NCBI RefSeq assembly: GCF_018130765.1
Contig: NZ_JAFCJZ010000001.1
Span: forward strand, 673,277 to 737,276
Direction: 5' to 3'
DNA length: 64,000 nt
From: Bradyrhizobium iriomotense
GTDB lineage: Bacteria; Pseudomonadota; Alphaproteobacteria; Rhizobiales; Xanthobacteraceae
Positions 1-9,964 of the stretch are shown here, piece by piece (the first letter of the stretch is position 1; each line of letters begins with the position of its first letter). Made by a program: the position numbers and the translations under genes. The notes below the pieces were generated by a model that made no database searches, had not been told where the DNA came from, and saw nothing but the letters and a program-made list of their open reading frames with translations.

Positions 1-334
1 CCAATGCGTCGATGTGCAAGACCTGCACCGTCTTGCCTTTCGCCTCATCTTCCAGCTTTAGAACGTTGGCAAACAGCAGCAGCCAGCCCTTGCGCGGGCC
101 GAGACCGTTCCAGAGGTCGGCCGGCAGATCGTCGCAATGTATCTGCGCGAGAAAATGTAGCGGCGAACCTGCACTGTCGCACGGCCATTTCACCGATCGC
201 GGCATCATCGGCAGTCCGCCCAGCCATGAGAGCGCGGGCTGCTCCACGGAGATAGGCACCCTGCGCTTCAGGATGACGGAAACCTGCTCTTCCCTGAGGG
301 GCTGTGGCCTTCCTCTTATGGATCGCAAAAACAC
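1..334 (-). CDS. DUF1963 family protein, N-terminal part (runs off left edge)
   Basis: The minus strand is open from a GTG at 334 to the window edge, giving 111 codons. There is no in-frame ATG near the start, so an ATG-only scan misses it. A GGAGG ribosome site (344-348) lies 9 nt before the GTG. The reading includes SWLGGLPMMP, VKWPCDSAGSPLHFLAQI and a GWLLLFANV segment. This matches the opening of DUF1963 (YwqG-like) proteins, whose usual pattern is WLGGLP..P...WP...G.PL.FIAQI. The molecular function of the family is unknown. The C-terminal part lies outside the window. The product call is inferred from these motifs only. Confidence 0.7.
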   Translation of the reverse strand, partial: MFLRSIRGRPQPLREEQVSVILKRRVPISVEQPALSWLGGLPMMPRSVKWPCDSAGSPLHFLAQIHCDDLPADLWNGLGPRKGWLLLFANVLKLEDEAKGKTVQVLHIDAL

Positions 335-364
335 AGCTTCAAACCTCCGCAAGTCGCGCCGCGC

Positions 365-2422
365 TCAGGCGGCGAATTCGGGCGCGATCGACGGGCTGCG
401 GACGCGGCTCTCGACAGACCGCCCCTCGAGCCCTTGCAGCACCGCCGCGAGCGGCTGCGGCCGGTGGAAGAGATAGCCCTGCCCGAGCGTCACGCCGATC
501 TCGCGCATGGCCTCGGCCTGCTCGGCCCGCTCGATGCCTTCGGCAACCAGGGTCAGTCCCAGCGTGCCCGCGAGCGAGGCAATGACGCCGACGATCGCCT
601 TGTCTTCCGCGCTGTCGGGAATCTCGCTGATGAACGCCTTGTCGATCTTGACCTTGTCGAGCGGAAAACGCCTGAGATGCGCGAGCGAAGAGTAGCCCGT
701 GCCGAAATCGTCGAGCGCGATCGTGGCGCCAAGCCGCCGCAGGCGATGTAACGTCTCGGAGGCGCTGGCGATGTTGTTGATCAGCGAACCCTCGGTGATC
801 TCGAGCTCGAGCATCGATGCTGCGACATCGAAGCGCGCACAGGTCGCGCGCAGCTCGGCGGCAAGCGAATGGTCGGCGAGCTCGGACGGCGGCAGATTGA
901 TCGCGATCCTGATATCCGGCCTGCCGGCGGCGGCCAGGCGTTGCAGCGCGCGGCATGCATCGGTCAGCACGTAGCGCGTCAGGCGCGCATTGTTGCCGCT
1001 GCGCTCGATCAGCGGCAGGAATTCGCCGGGACCGATCACGCCATGGTCGGGATGGCGCCAGCGAATCAGCGCCTCGAGGCCGACGACGGCCGCGCTGTCG
1101 AGGTCGACCTGGCCTTGATACCAGACCTCGAATTGTCCCTCGGCAAAGCCTGCGGGAATGGCAAGCTCGAGATCCCTGCGACGGCGATAGTCGCGCTGCA
1201 GCGCTTCGTCCAGCACCGCGACGGTGCCGGGCGCCTTGCTCTTGGCATGGTAGAGCGCGATGTCGGCGAGCGCCGGCAGATGCGACAATTCAGGGTCGCC
1301 GGCGCGGCGGACGGCAAGGCCGATGCTGGCGCGCGGCACGACCTGCTTGTCGTGCAGCCGGACCGGCTCGGAAATCGCATCCAGCAGCTGGCGCGCGAAG
1401 CCCTGCGCCGTCGCTTCGTTGCTGACCTCGGGACGGATCACCACGAACTCGTCGCCGCCGAGCCGCGCGACCCAGTCCTGCGGCTCGACCGACTCGCGAA
1501 GACGTTCGGAAATGTGAACCAGGAACCTGTCGCCGGCGTCATGGCCGAAAGTGTCGTTGATGCCTTTGAAGTCGTCGAGGTCGATGAAGCAGAAGGCGAT
1601 CAGCGTGTCCGGCGAGCCTGCATCGCCGCTCAAGGTCACCAGGCGCTCGGTCAGCGAGCGCCGGTTGGGCAAGCCCGTGAGCGGGTCGTGCGACGCCATG
1701 TGCCCGAGCCGGTCGAGCGCGCCCGAGGTCGTGTGCTGCATGGCGTTGAAGGCCTGCGCGAGCTGGCCGAATTCGTTCGACGACCTGATATCGGCCGGAT
1801 AGGCGCGGCCATCCTGCTTGCTGCGCTGGATCGCCGACATGATCGCGGCGAGCGGCTTGCCGATGAAGATGTTGGCCGAGATGCGCATCGCCACCACAGT
1901 GGCGAGCGTTGCGAGCAGGCCGACGACGAGAAGCAGCATCAGCCGGCCGCCGGTGTCGGCATACACGGTCGTATATGAATAGGCGATGGCGATGCGTCCG
2001 GCCTGCACAGCGATGTTGCCGTTGCGGTAGTTGATCGGGCGCGAGATTTCCGCGACCTGATCCGAGGGGCGCGCCACTACCCGGGCAATCGCAACGCCGG
2101 TATCGTCGTAGACGGCGGCGGCGGCGATGGTCTCATCGTGCAGGATCTCGTTGAGCACGCCAGTGACCTGGTCGTAACGCATCTTCCAGAGCGGCTCGGC
2201 GATCAGCTCGGCGCGGCTCTCGGCGGTGCGGGCAATGCGGGCGTCGAGCTGGCGGATCTGCGACCAGAAGCTGGTGGCCTCGACGCCGGCAGAGGCGAAT
2301 AATTGCACCAGCAGCAGGACCGGCACGGTGGCCCAGATCATCGCGCGGACGACCGAGCGCAAGCGCCGCGGCGCAGCTTGCGCGTTGCGATCCGGACCGG
2401 TCATCGCCTCATCCTCGCGCAT
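365..2422 (-). CDS. Membrane-bound GGDEF-EAL protein (c-di-GMP turnover)
   Basis: 685 residues. One membrane segment lies at about 27-47 and another at about 160-180, with a periplasmic sensing stretch between them. A HAMP-like linker follows, then a GGDEF domain (HDPLTGLPNRR, RLGGDEF) and an EAL domain. The EAL residues look intact: GLEALIRW, the INLPPSEL Asn, LEITEG, LDDFGTGYSSL, VKIDKAFI and VAEGIE. Both synthesis and hydrolysis of cyclic di-GMP are therefore possible. The tetrapeptide five residues before GGDEF is EPQD rather than RxxD, so the usual inhibitory I-site is probably absent. The start overlaps the stop of the upstream binding-protein gene as TGATG, which suggests the two proteins work together. 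MTGPD at 2404 is an alternative start. Confidence 0.93.
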   Translation of the reverse strand: MREDEAMTGPDRNAQAAPRRLRSVVRAMIWATVPVLLLVQLFASAGVEATSFWSQIRQLDARIARTAESRAELIAEPLWKMRYDQVTGVLNEILHDETIAAAAVYDDTGVAIARVVARPSDQVAEISRPINYRNGNIAVQAGRIAIAYSYTTVYADTGGRLMLLLVVGLLATLATVVAMRISANIFIGKPLAAIMSAIQRSKQDGRAYPADIRSSNEFGQLAQAFNAMQHTTSGALDRLGHMASHDPLTGLPNRRSLTERLVTLSGDAGSPDTLIAFCFIDLDDFKGINDTFGHDAGDRFLVHISERLRESVEPQDWVARLGGDEFVVIRPEVSNEATAQGFARQLLDAISEPVRLHDKQVVPRASIGLAVRRAGDPELSHLPALADIALYHAKSKAPGTVAVLDEALQRDYRRRRDLELAIPAGFAEGQFEVWYQGQVDLDSAAVVGLEALIRWRHPDHGVIGPGEFLPLIERSGNNARLTRYVLTDACRALQRLAAAGRPDIRIAINLPPSELADHSLAAELRATCARFDVAASMLELEITEGSLINNIASASETLHRLRRLGATIALDDFGTGYSSLAHLRRFPLDKVKIDKAFISEIPDSAEDKAIVGVIASLAGTLGLTLVAEGIERAEQAEAMREIGVTLGQGYLFHRPQPLAAVLQGLEGRSVESRVRSPSIAPEFAA

Positions 2423-3591
2423 CAGTCGCCGACGCCGTCCGGAAGTGCCAGGGACGAGACCAGCGCATCGAGGGAAAAGTCATACTGGCCGCAATGTCCC
2501 GCCTTCGCCCTGAACCGCGTGAAATCAATCCGGTCGAAAGCGCGCGTCTTGATGAGATCGCCGACCGAGCCGAGATTGGCGCGCGTGATGGCGGATGTCT
2601 TGACCTCGACCCGCGGCGAGGCGTCGGCGAAATCGCAGCCATCGGCGTAGTCGCGGAGCAGGACGATCGACCAGCCGCCGAGCAGGAAGTGCCCGCCATC
2701 GGTCAAGAGCAGACGGCCGGCCTTGATCTCGCGCAGCGCCTCCTCCGACCAGTTGAGGCCGACCACCTCGATATTCCGACCGGGCACGAGGCCGGCCGCG
2801 CTGATGGCGCGGAGCGCGCCGAGCGCCATCGGATCGTTCCCGGCCCAGATCCCTGCAGGCCGGATCTCCTTGCGCGCGGCCCAGCCCAGATAATTCGCCG
2901 TGACCTGCTCGGCCTCGGACTGCGTCCAGTTGGCAAACAGCATCCGGTCCACCACCACGTCGGGCGCGGCGTCCGCGGCAAGCTTGAGACCGGCGTTGCG
3001 CGCGATCGAGGCCGGCGTGATCTCGTCGCCGCCGATGCCGAGAATGTGGATCTTGCCGTCCGGGCTCTGCCATTTCTCGGCACGCGCCGTGGCGATCAGC
3101 GCATTCGCCATCCGCGCGCCCGCCGTCTGGAGATCGGTCGTGATATCGCCGAGCCAGGTCTTGAGCGTCTGGCGCGGCGGCCCGAGGCGCTTCGCGTCCT
3201 CGCCGATCAGCGTGTTCGACAGCAGCAGCGTGTTGACCCCGGCGGCCTCGGCCGCCTCCAGGATCGGAACGGCGGCTGATTCCTCGTTCGAGAGAATGAG
3301 GAAGTCGGGCTTGTCGGCCCGCGCGACCACGCCGAGCCCGAGCTCCTGCATGGTGCGGTAATTGCGCTCGCTGGTCAGCACCTCGACATGCGCATCAAGC
3401 TTGCGGCCGGCGGCCCGCATGGTCTGCGCGACCATGTCCCAATAGACCTCGCCGGTCTTGCCGGGGCTCACGAAGACGATGTTGAGAGATTTGGCGGCAG
3501 CCGCGTGGATACCGCCGGCCGACGCCAGCACGCCGCAGGCCATGCCCACGGCGAGCAATATCCGCAAAAATATCGTCATTGATGGCGCCAT
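2422..3591 (-). CDS. Periplasmic sugar-type (PBP1) substrate-binding protein
   Basis: 389 residues with a signal peptide (about 1-32, ending GGIHAAAA). A type-1 periplasmic binding fold follows (LNIVFVSPGKTGEVYWDMVAQTMRAAG, then IWAGNDPMALGALRAI). Such proteins normally deliver sugars or small ligands to an ABC transporter. No permease or ATPase gene lies beside it. The next gene, overlapping by one base (TGATG), is a membrane GGDEF-EAL protein with a periplasmic domain. The likely role is therefore a ligand-sensing partner for c-di-GMP signalling, in the way NspS serves MbaA in Vibrio cholerae. This role is inferred from context; the ligand is unknown. The gene is divergent from radA across about 190 bp in which I see no further gene. 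Confidence 0.85.
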   Translation of the reverse strand: MAPSMTIFLRILLAVGMACGVLASAGGIHAAAAKSLNIVFVSPGKTGEVYWDMVAQTMRAAGRKLDAHVEVLTSERNYRTMQELGLGVVARADKPDFLILSNEESAAVPILEAAEAAGVNTLLLSNTLIGEDAKRLGPPRQTLKTWLGDITTDLQTAGARMANALIATARAEKWQSPDGKIHILGIGGDEITPASIARNAGLKLAADAAPDVVVDRMLFANWTQSEAEQVTANYLGWAARKEIRPAGIWAGNDPMALGALRAISAAGLVPGRNIEVVGLNWSEEALREIKAGRLLLTDGGHFLLGGWSIVLLRDYADGCDFADASPRVEVKTSAITRANLGSVGDLIKTRAFDRIDFTRFRAKAGHCGQYDFSLDALVSSLALPDGVGD

Positions 3592-3784
3592 CCCGTATCG
3601 GTTCCGAAACTGGGCCCGGGTCCGCTAACATTTGGCAAAGTCCGGTGCGGCGCGGCTCCCTAGAGCTAACAAACGGTGTACCGGTCGTGTTGAATTGCGC
3701 TATGCGGCGCGGGGTGATCGGCCTCAGGGCCCACCATTTTCGTGCTATCAGCAGACCCCGACACCTCCGACTCAACATCCCCCA

Positions 3785-5230
<1,446 letters not shown>

Positions 5231-5396
5231 CCGGAGGTGACGTCGGAGGCCCCCGCCGCTATACACCCGTCACAAAAGCAGCATGGGATTGCGTGGTTGC
5301 GGCCTTGCCGGGAACGCCGTCTGCCCCTCTTTTAGGGCGGCGGCCAAACACCGATTCGCTGAGCACCTTTGAAGTACGAGCGGACCAGACCAGCCG

Positions 5397-6026
5397 ATGC
5401 CAGTAACACTCCTCGACCTGATCCTGCTCGGTGTGATGCTGATCTCGGGCCTGCTCGCGATGGTTCGCGGCTTCATGCGCGAAATCCTGTCGATCGCGGC
5501 CTGGGGCGCGGCGGCCATCGTGACGCTGTATTCGTTCTCGAAGCTGCTGCCGACCGCGAAGACCTATTTCAACAACGACACGGTGGCGAGCGTGGTCGTG
5601 GTGGCCGGCGTGTTCGTCGGCACCCTGGTCGTGGTGTCCGTGATCACGGTCCGGATCTCCGACATGATCCTGGATTCGCGCATCGGCGCGCTGGATCGCA
5701 CCCTCGGCTTCCTGTTCGGCCTGGCTCGCGGGCTTTTGATCGTCGTGGTCGCCTTCCTGTTCTTCACCTGGCTGGTGCCGGACAAGCAGCGCCCGGACTG
5801 GGTCACGGGGGCCAAGTCCCGCGTGGTGCTCCAGGGAACCGGGGATTGGCTGATGGCCCTCTTGCCTGACGACCCCGAGAACACCATCTTGAAGAGATTC
5901 AAGAAAAACAAACCAGATGATGATCAAGCTGATTCCGAGCAGCAGCCTTCGGGCAGTGGCGACGGATACAGTAAACCCGCTCGTGACAGTTTGAAAAAAC
6001 TGATCGAGAAACCCGCGGCACGTTGA
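5397..6026 (+). CDS. cvpA: CvpA family membrane protein
   Basis: 209 residues with four hydrophobic segments in the first 130 (LLDLILLGVMLISGLLAMVRG, IAAWGAAAIVTLYSF, VVVVAGVFVGTLVVVSVI, LFGLARGLLIVVVAFLFF). A polar, charged tail of about 65 residues follows. This fits the CvpA family of inner-membrane proteins, first linked to colicin V production and often found beside purF. The next gene is purF, separated by only a short spacer, so the two are probably co-transcribed. The biochemical role of CvpA remains poorly defined. Confidence 0.92.
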   Translation: MPVTLLDLILLGVMLISGLLAMVRGFMREILSIAAWGAAAIVTLYSFSKLLPTAKTYFNNDTVASVVVVAGVFVGTLVVVSVITVRISDMILDSRIGALDRTLGFLFGLARGLLIVVVAFLFFTWLVPDKQRPDWVTGAKSRVVLQGTGDWLMALLPDDPENTILKRFKKNKPDDDQADSEQQPSGSGDGYSKPARDSLKKLIEKPAAR

Positions 6027-6054
6027 CTTGAGCCCAAAGAGAGGCGCGAACGAG

Positions 6055-7578
6055 ATGCGACACCCTGACCAGGACGCTCAACTTGATCTCGACGCCAAGG
6101 CCGGTTTGGGCCCGGCCGCGCTGGAGCTTCAGGACGATCTGGAAGGGGATACGCTGCGCGAGGAATGCGGCGTCTTCGGCATCTACGGGCACCCGGATGC
6201 AGCCGCCATCACCGCGCTCGGCCTCCACGCCCTGCAGCACCGCGGCCAGGAAGCCGCCGGCATCGTCTCCTACGACGGCAGCCGCTTTCACTCCGAACGC
6301 CGCCTCGGCCTCGTCGGCGATACCTTCTCCCGCCGCGAGGTGATTGATCGCCTGCCCGGCAGCATGGCCGTCGGCCATGTCCGCTATTCCACCACCGGCG
6401 CCACCATCCTGCGCAACGTGCAGCCGCTGTTCGCCGAGCTCAACGCCGGCGGCCTCGCGGTCGCCCACAACGGCAATCTCACCAACGGCCTGACCCTGCG
6501 CCGCGAGCTCGTGAAGCACGGCGCGATGATGCAATCGACCACCGACACCGAGGTGATCCTGCATCTGGTCGCACGCTCCAAGCGCGCCCGCTTCATCGAG
6601 CGCTATATCGACGCGCTGCGCGAGATCGAGGGCGCCTATGCTCTGGTCTCGCTGACCAACAAGAAGCTGGTCGGCGCGCGCGATCCGCGCGGCATCCGCC
6701 CGCTCGTGCTCGGCGAGCTCGACGGCTGCCCGATCCTGACCTCGGAGACCTGCGCGCTCGACATCATCGGCGCGCGCTTCGTGCGCGACATCGAGCCCGG
6801 CGAAGTCATCGTGTTCGACGAGAACGGCCAGGACATCCACAAGCCGTTCCCGCCGATGGCGCCGCGCCCCTGTATCTTCGAATACATCTACTTCTCGCGG
6901 CCGGATTCCATCGTCCACGGCCGCTCGGTCTACGAGGTGCGCAAGGCCTTTGGTGCGCAGCTCGCGCGCGAGAGCCACGTGCCGATCGACGTGGTGGTGC
7001 CGGTGCCGGATTCCGGCGTGCCCGCCGCGGTCGGCTACAGCCAGCATTCCGGCGTGCCGTTCGAGCTCGGCATCATCCGCAACCATTATGTCGGCCGCAC
7101 CTTCATCCAGCCGACGCAGGCGATCCGCGAGTCGGGCGTGCGCATGAAGCACTCGGCCAACCGCGCCGCGATCGAAGGCAAGCGCATCATCCTGATCGAC
7201 GACTCGCTGGTGCGCGGCACCACCTCCAAGAAGATCGTGCGCATGATGCGCGATGCCGGCGCCAAGGAAGTCCACTTCCGTCTCGCTTCGCCGCCGATCC
7301 TCTACCCTGATTATTACGGCATCGACCTGCCCGATCGCGGCGGCCTGCTCGCAGCGACGCATTCGCTGGAGGAGATGCGCGAGATCATCGGCGCCGACTC
7401 GCTCGCCTTCCTGTCGATCGACGGCATGTACCGCGCCATGGGCGAACCCGGCCGCGACCCCGCCAATCCGAAGTTCTCGGACCACTGCTTCACCGGGGCG
7501 TATCCGACCCACCTCACCGACCAGACCCAATCCGAGCCGCAGCCGCGGCAGCTGTCGCTGCTGGCGGAAGCGAGCTGA
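6055..7578 (+). CDS. purF: Amidophosphoribosyltransferase (purine biosynthesis, first step)
   Basis: 507 residues from the ATG at 6055, with an AGAGAGG-like ribosome site about 10 nt upstream; an in-frame TTG at 6028 is less likely. The enzyme makes phosphoribosylamine from PRPP and glutamine. The N-terminal Ntn glutaminase begins at EECGVFG, so about 37 residues would be removed to expose the catalytic Cys. The PRPP-binding loop is IILIDDSLVRGTTS. Two positions that are Fe-S cluster cysteines in the Bacillus subtilis enzyme appear changed (SPPILYPDYYGID, SDHCFTGAYP), so a complete 4Fe-4S cluster is unlikely. This last point comes from memory of the family alignment. Confidence 0.97.
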   Translation: MRHPDQDAQLDLDAKAGLGPAALELQDDLEGDTLREECGVFGIYGHPDAAAITALGLHALQHRGQEAAGIVSYDGSRFHSERRLGLVGDTFSRREVIDRLPGSMAVGHVRYSTTGATILRNVQPLFAELNAGGLAVAHNGNLTNGLTLRRELVKHGAMMQSTTDTEVILHLVARSKRARFIERYIDALREIEGAYALVSLTNKKLVGARDPRGIRPLVLGELDGCPILTSETCALDIIGARFVRDIEPGEVIVFDENGQDIHKPFPPMAPRPCIFEYIYFSRPDSIVHGRSVYEVRKAFGAQLARESHVPIDVVVPVPDSGVPAAVGYSQHSGVPFELGIIRNHYVGRTFIQPTQAIRESGVRMKHSANRAAIEGKRIILIDDSLVRGTTSKKIVRMMRDAGAKEVHFRLASPPILYPDYYGIDLPDRGGLLAATHSLEEMREIIGADSLAFLSIDGMYRAMGEPGRDPANPKFSDHCFTGAYPTHLTDQTQSEPQPRQLSLLAEAS

Positions 7579-7593
7579 CGAAAGACCGCGACG

Positions 7594-7725
7594 ATGCAGC
7601 TGGCCATCGCCATTCTCTGCGGAGGGCTTTTGGTCGGCTTCATCGTCTTCGCCTTCAGGCAGGGCATGAAGGTGCCGCCCGACAGCTCGGGGAACGGTCC
7701 GAGCAATAGTAACAATATCCAATAG
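7594..7725 (+). CDS. 43-residue single-pass membrane peptide
   Basis: A short open frame starts 15 nt after the purF stop and reads MQLAIAILCGGLLVGFIVFA, then FRQGMKVPPD and a Ser/Asn-rich tail ending NNIQ. Residues 3-21 are a clear membrane segment, followed by a short basic stretch. It is too short for most gene finders. Its position immediately behind purF and its clean membrane-plus-tail design argue that it is real. I do not recognise a family, and no function can be assigned. Confidence 0.6.
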   Translation: MQLAIAILCGGLLVGFIVFAFRQGMKVPPDSSGNGPSNSNNIQ

Positions 7726-7795
7726 GGCTACGGCGGGAGCTCGAGGGCAGAAATTCCGGGCTTGTCCCGGCCATCCACGCCTGTAAAACCCCGCA

Positions 7796-8536
7796 ATGAC
7801 AAAACCCCTCGCCAACCGCATCGCTCTCGTCACCGGCGCCTCGCGCGGCATCGGTTTCGCCACGGCACTCGCGCTCGCCAAGGCCGGCGCACATATCGTT
7901 GCAACGGCGCGGACGCAGGGCGGGCTGGAAGAGCTAGACGACGAGATCCGCAAAGAGGGCGGCAGCGCCACGCTGGTCCCGCTCAACCTCACCGATTCCG
8001 ACGGCATCGCGCGGCTCGGCGCAGGCCTGCACGAGCGCTACGGCAAGCTCGACATCCTCGTCGGCAATGCCGGCGTGCTCGGCCCCTCCTCGCCGATCGG
8101 TCATATCGAGTTGAAGGCCTTCAACGACGTGATGGCCGTCAACGTCTCCGCAAACTTCCAGCTGATCCGCTGCATGGAGCCGCTGCTGAAGCAGTCGGAT
8201 GCCGGCCGCGCCGTGTTCATCACCTCGGGCGCCGCCAACAAGGCGACCGCCTATGTCAGCCCCTACGCCGCCTCCAAGGCCGCGATGGAAACGCTGGCGC
8301 GCGCCTGGGCGCAGGAGACCGCGAACACGGCTCTGCGCGTCAACCTGTTCAATCCCGGCCCGGTCCGCACCCGCATGCGCGCCACGCTGATGCCGGGCGA
8401 AGACCCGGAGACGCTGGATACACCCGAGCAGGTCGCCGAGTTTATCGTGCCGCTGTGCACGCCCGGCTGGACCGAGACCGGCAAGTTCTACGACTACAAG
8501 ACCCGCACGCTGATGAGCTTCCGCTCGCCCGCCTGA
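7796..8536 (+). CDS. SDR family oxidoreductase
   Basis: 246 residues with a classical short-chain dehydrogenase layout. The cofactor motif is TGASRGIG near residue 14, followed by the GNAG strand motif. The catalytic Ser lies in FITSGAAN and the catalytic pair is YAASK. It should be a cytoplasmic NAD(P)-dependent oxidoreductase. The substrate is not predictable. The protein is close in length to the family norm. It stands between the small membrane peptide and a secreted beta-propeller gene on the same strand. Confidence 0.93.
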   Translation: MTKPLANRIALVTGASRGIGFATALALAKAGAHIVATARTQGGLEELDDEIRKEGGSATLVPLNLTDSDGIARLGAGLHERYGKLDILVGNAGVLGPSSPIGHIELKAFNDVMAVNVSANFQLIRCMEPLLKQSDAGRAVFITSGAANKATAYVSPYAASKAAMETLARAWAQETANTALRVNLFNPGPVRTRMRATLMPGEDPETLDTPEQVAEFIVPLCTPGWTETGKFYDYKTRTLMSFRSPA

Positions 8537-8616
8537 TTGACTCGCATGCCTCCCCGCGATTGACTGCCCGCGCTCAGGCGGCAGCAAGCCGCAAGCCAAC
8601 AAAAAGGGAGGTTGCC

Positions 8617-9765
8617 ATGGCGCCATGGCATGATCGCGCAGGGTTTTCGCGTGCGCTCGTAAATGTCTCTCACGCCTTCTCCATCCTGATCGCAGCCATC
8701 GCGTTCATGCTTCCCGGCACTGCGACTGCAGGTGACGTGCCGGCTTTCGCCGTCGATGCCTCCTGGCCGAAGCCGCTGCCGAACAACTGGATCCTCGGCC
8801 AGATCGGCGGCATCACCGTCGACTCTCAGGGCCACATCTGGGTGATCCATCGCCCGCGCTCGCTCACCGACGACGAGAAAGGCGCGAGCCTGAACCCGCC
8901 GCGCTCGAAATGCTGCGTGTCGGCGCCGCCCGTTCTCGAATTCGACAGCGACGGCAATTTGCTGCGCTCATGGGGCGGCTCGGGCGAAGGCTATGAATGG
9001 GTCGGCCGCGAGCACGGCATCGAGGTCGACGAGCGCGGCTTCGTCTGGGTCGGCGGCAATGCCGATAACGACAACGCCATTTTGAAGTTCACGCTCGACG
9101 GCAAGTTCGTTGCCCAGATCGGCAAGATCGCACCGAGCCTCGGCAGCAACGACACGACCCAGCTCGGCAAGCCCGCCGAGACCGCGGTCGACAAGGACGC
9201 GAACGAAATCTATATCGCCGACGGCTATGGCAACCGACGCGTCATCGTATTCGACGCGACGACGCTCGCCTACAAGCGGCACTGGGGCGCCTACGGCAAC
9301 AAGCCGAGCGACGACAAGCAGGGTCCCTACGATCCCAAGGCGCCGGTTGCGCAGCAGTTCGGCAACCCCGTCCACTGCGTCAAGCTCGCCAATGACGGCC
9401 TCGTCTATGTCTGCGACCGCATCAACAACCGCATCCAGGTGTTCAGGAAGGACGGCTCATTCGTGAAGGAGTTCTTCTTCGAGAAGAACACGCTCGGCAA
9501 CGGCGCAGTGTGGGATATCGCGATCTGGCCCGATCCAAAGCAGACCTGGCTGCTCAGCGCCGACGGCGAGAACAACGAGATCAGGGTCATCAAGCGCGAC
9601 GACGGCAGCGTGGTCGGCAGCTTCGGGCACAGCGGCCGCAACGCCGGTCAGTTCCACTGGGTGCACGCCATGGCGATCGACGCCAAGGGTAACGTCTATA
9701 CCGCCGAGGTCGATACCGGAAAACGCATCCAGAAATTCAAGCTGACGTCGGACGCACTCAAATAG
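8617..9765 (+). CDS. Secreted NHL-type six-bladed beta-propeller protein
   Basis: 382 residues from the ATG at 8617, which has a strong AAAAGGGAGG ribosome site. The same frame is open for 285 codons upstream, but that stretch is a shadow of the SDR gene. A signal peptide ends near GTATAGD (about residue 40). NHL-like blades follow, with repeats such as GGITVDSQGHIWVIHR, GIEVDERGFVWVGG, EIYIADGYGNRRVIVFD, LVYVCDRINNRIQVF and VHAMAIDAKGNVYTAE. The protein is probably periplasmic or extracellular. NHL proteins include peptidylglycine alpha-hydroxylating lyase-like enzymes, but no specific activity can be assigned here. Confidence 0.88.
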   Translation: MAPWHDRAGFSRALVNVSHAFSILIAAIAFMLPGTATAGDVPAFAVDASWPKPLPNNWILGQIGGITVDSQGHIWVIHRPRSLTDDEKGASLNPPRSKCCVSAPPVLEFDSDGNLLRSWGGSGEGYEWVGREHGIEVDERGFVWVGGNADNDNAILKFTLDGKFVAQIGKIAPSLGSNDTTQLGKPAETAVDKDANEIYIADGYGNRRVIVFDATTLAYKRHWGAYGNKPSDDKQGPYDPKAPVAQQFGNPVHCVKLANDGLVYVCDRINNRIQVFRKDGSFVKEFFFEKNTLGNGAVWDIAIWPDPKQTWLLSADGENNEIRVIKRDDGSVVGSFGHSGRNAGQFHWVHAMAIDAKGNVYTAEVDTGKRIQKFKLTSDALK

Positions 9766-9798
9766 CGTCTCAACGCATTTTGCCCAATAGTTAACCGT

Positions 9799-9859
9799 CG
9801 GATGACGCTAAAGCGCGATGAGATTGCGACGAATCGTCGTCGCGCTTTAGGCTCATCCG
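9799..9859. repeat. Intergenic palindromic element
   Basis: A 61-bp near-perfect inverted repeat. The outer arms GGATGA/TCATCC and inner arms CTAAAGCGCGA/TCGCGCTTTAG are separated on each side by a 2-bp mismatch, around a small core that can form its own hairpin (CGACGA..TCGTCG). It lies 34 nt after the beta-propeller stop and about 100 nt before the next gene. It could act as a terminator-like or REP-type structure. There is no U-tract. It resembles dispersed palindromes of Bradyrhizobium genomes, but only one copy is visible here. Confidence 0.7.
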
Positions 9860-9964
9860 GCTTTAGGTGCATTGCCGCCGGCCGTGGGACACGGTAGAGC
9901 CATCGACAGGAACAAGGCTCCGCAAGAGAGCCGTCCGAATATTAGACAATGGAGGAGACCTTTT

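Noticed and set aside
5899..8007. 702-codon minus-strand open frame
   Set aside because: It is antisense to purF, the small membrane peptide and the SDR start; composition is His/Arg/Asp-rich as expected for a shadow frame.
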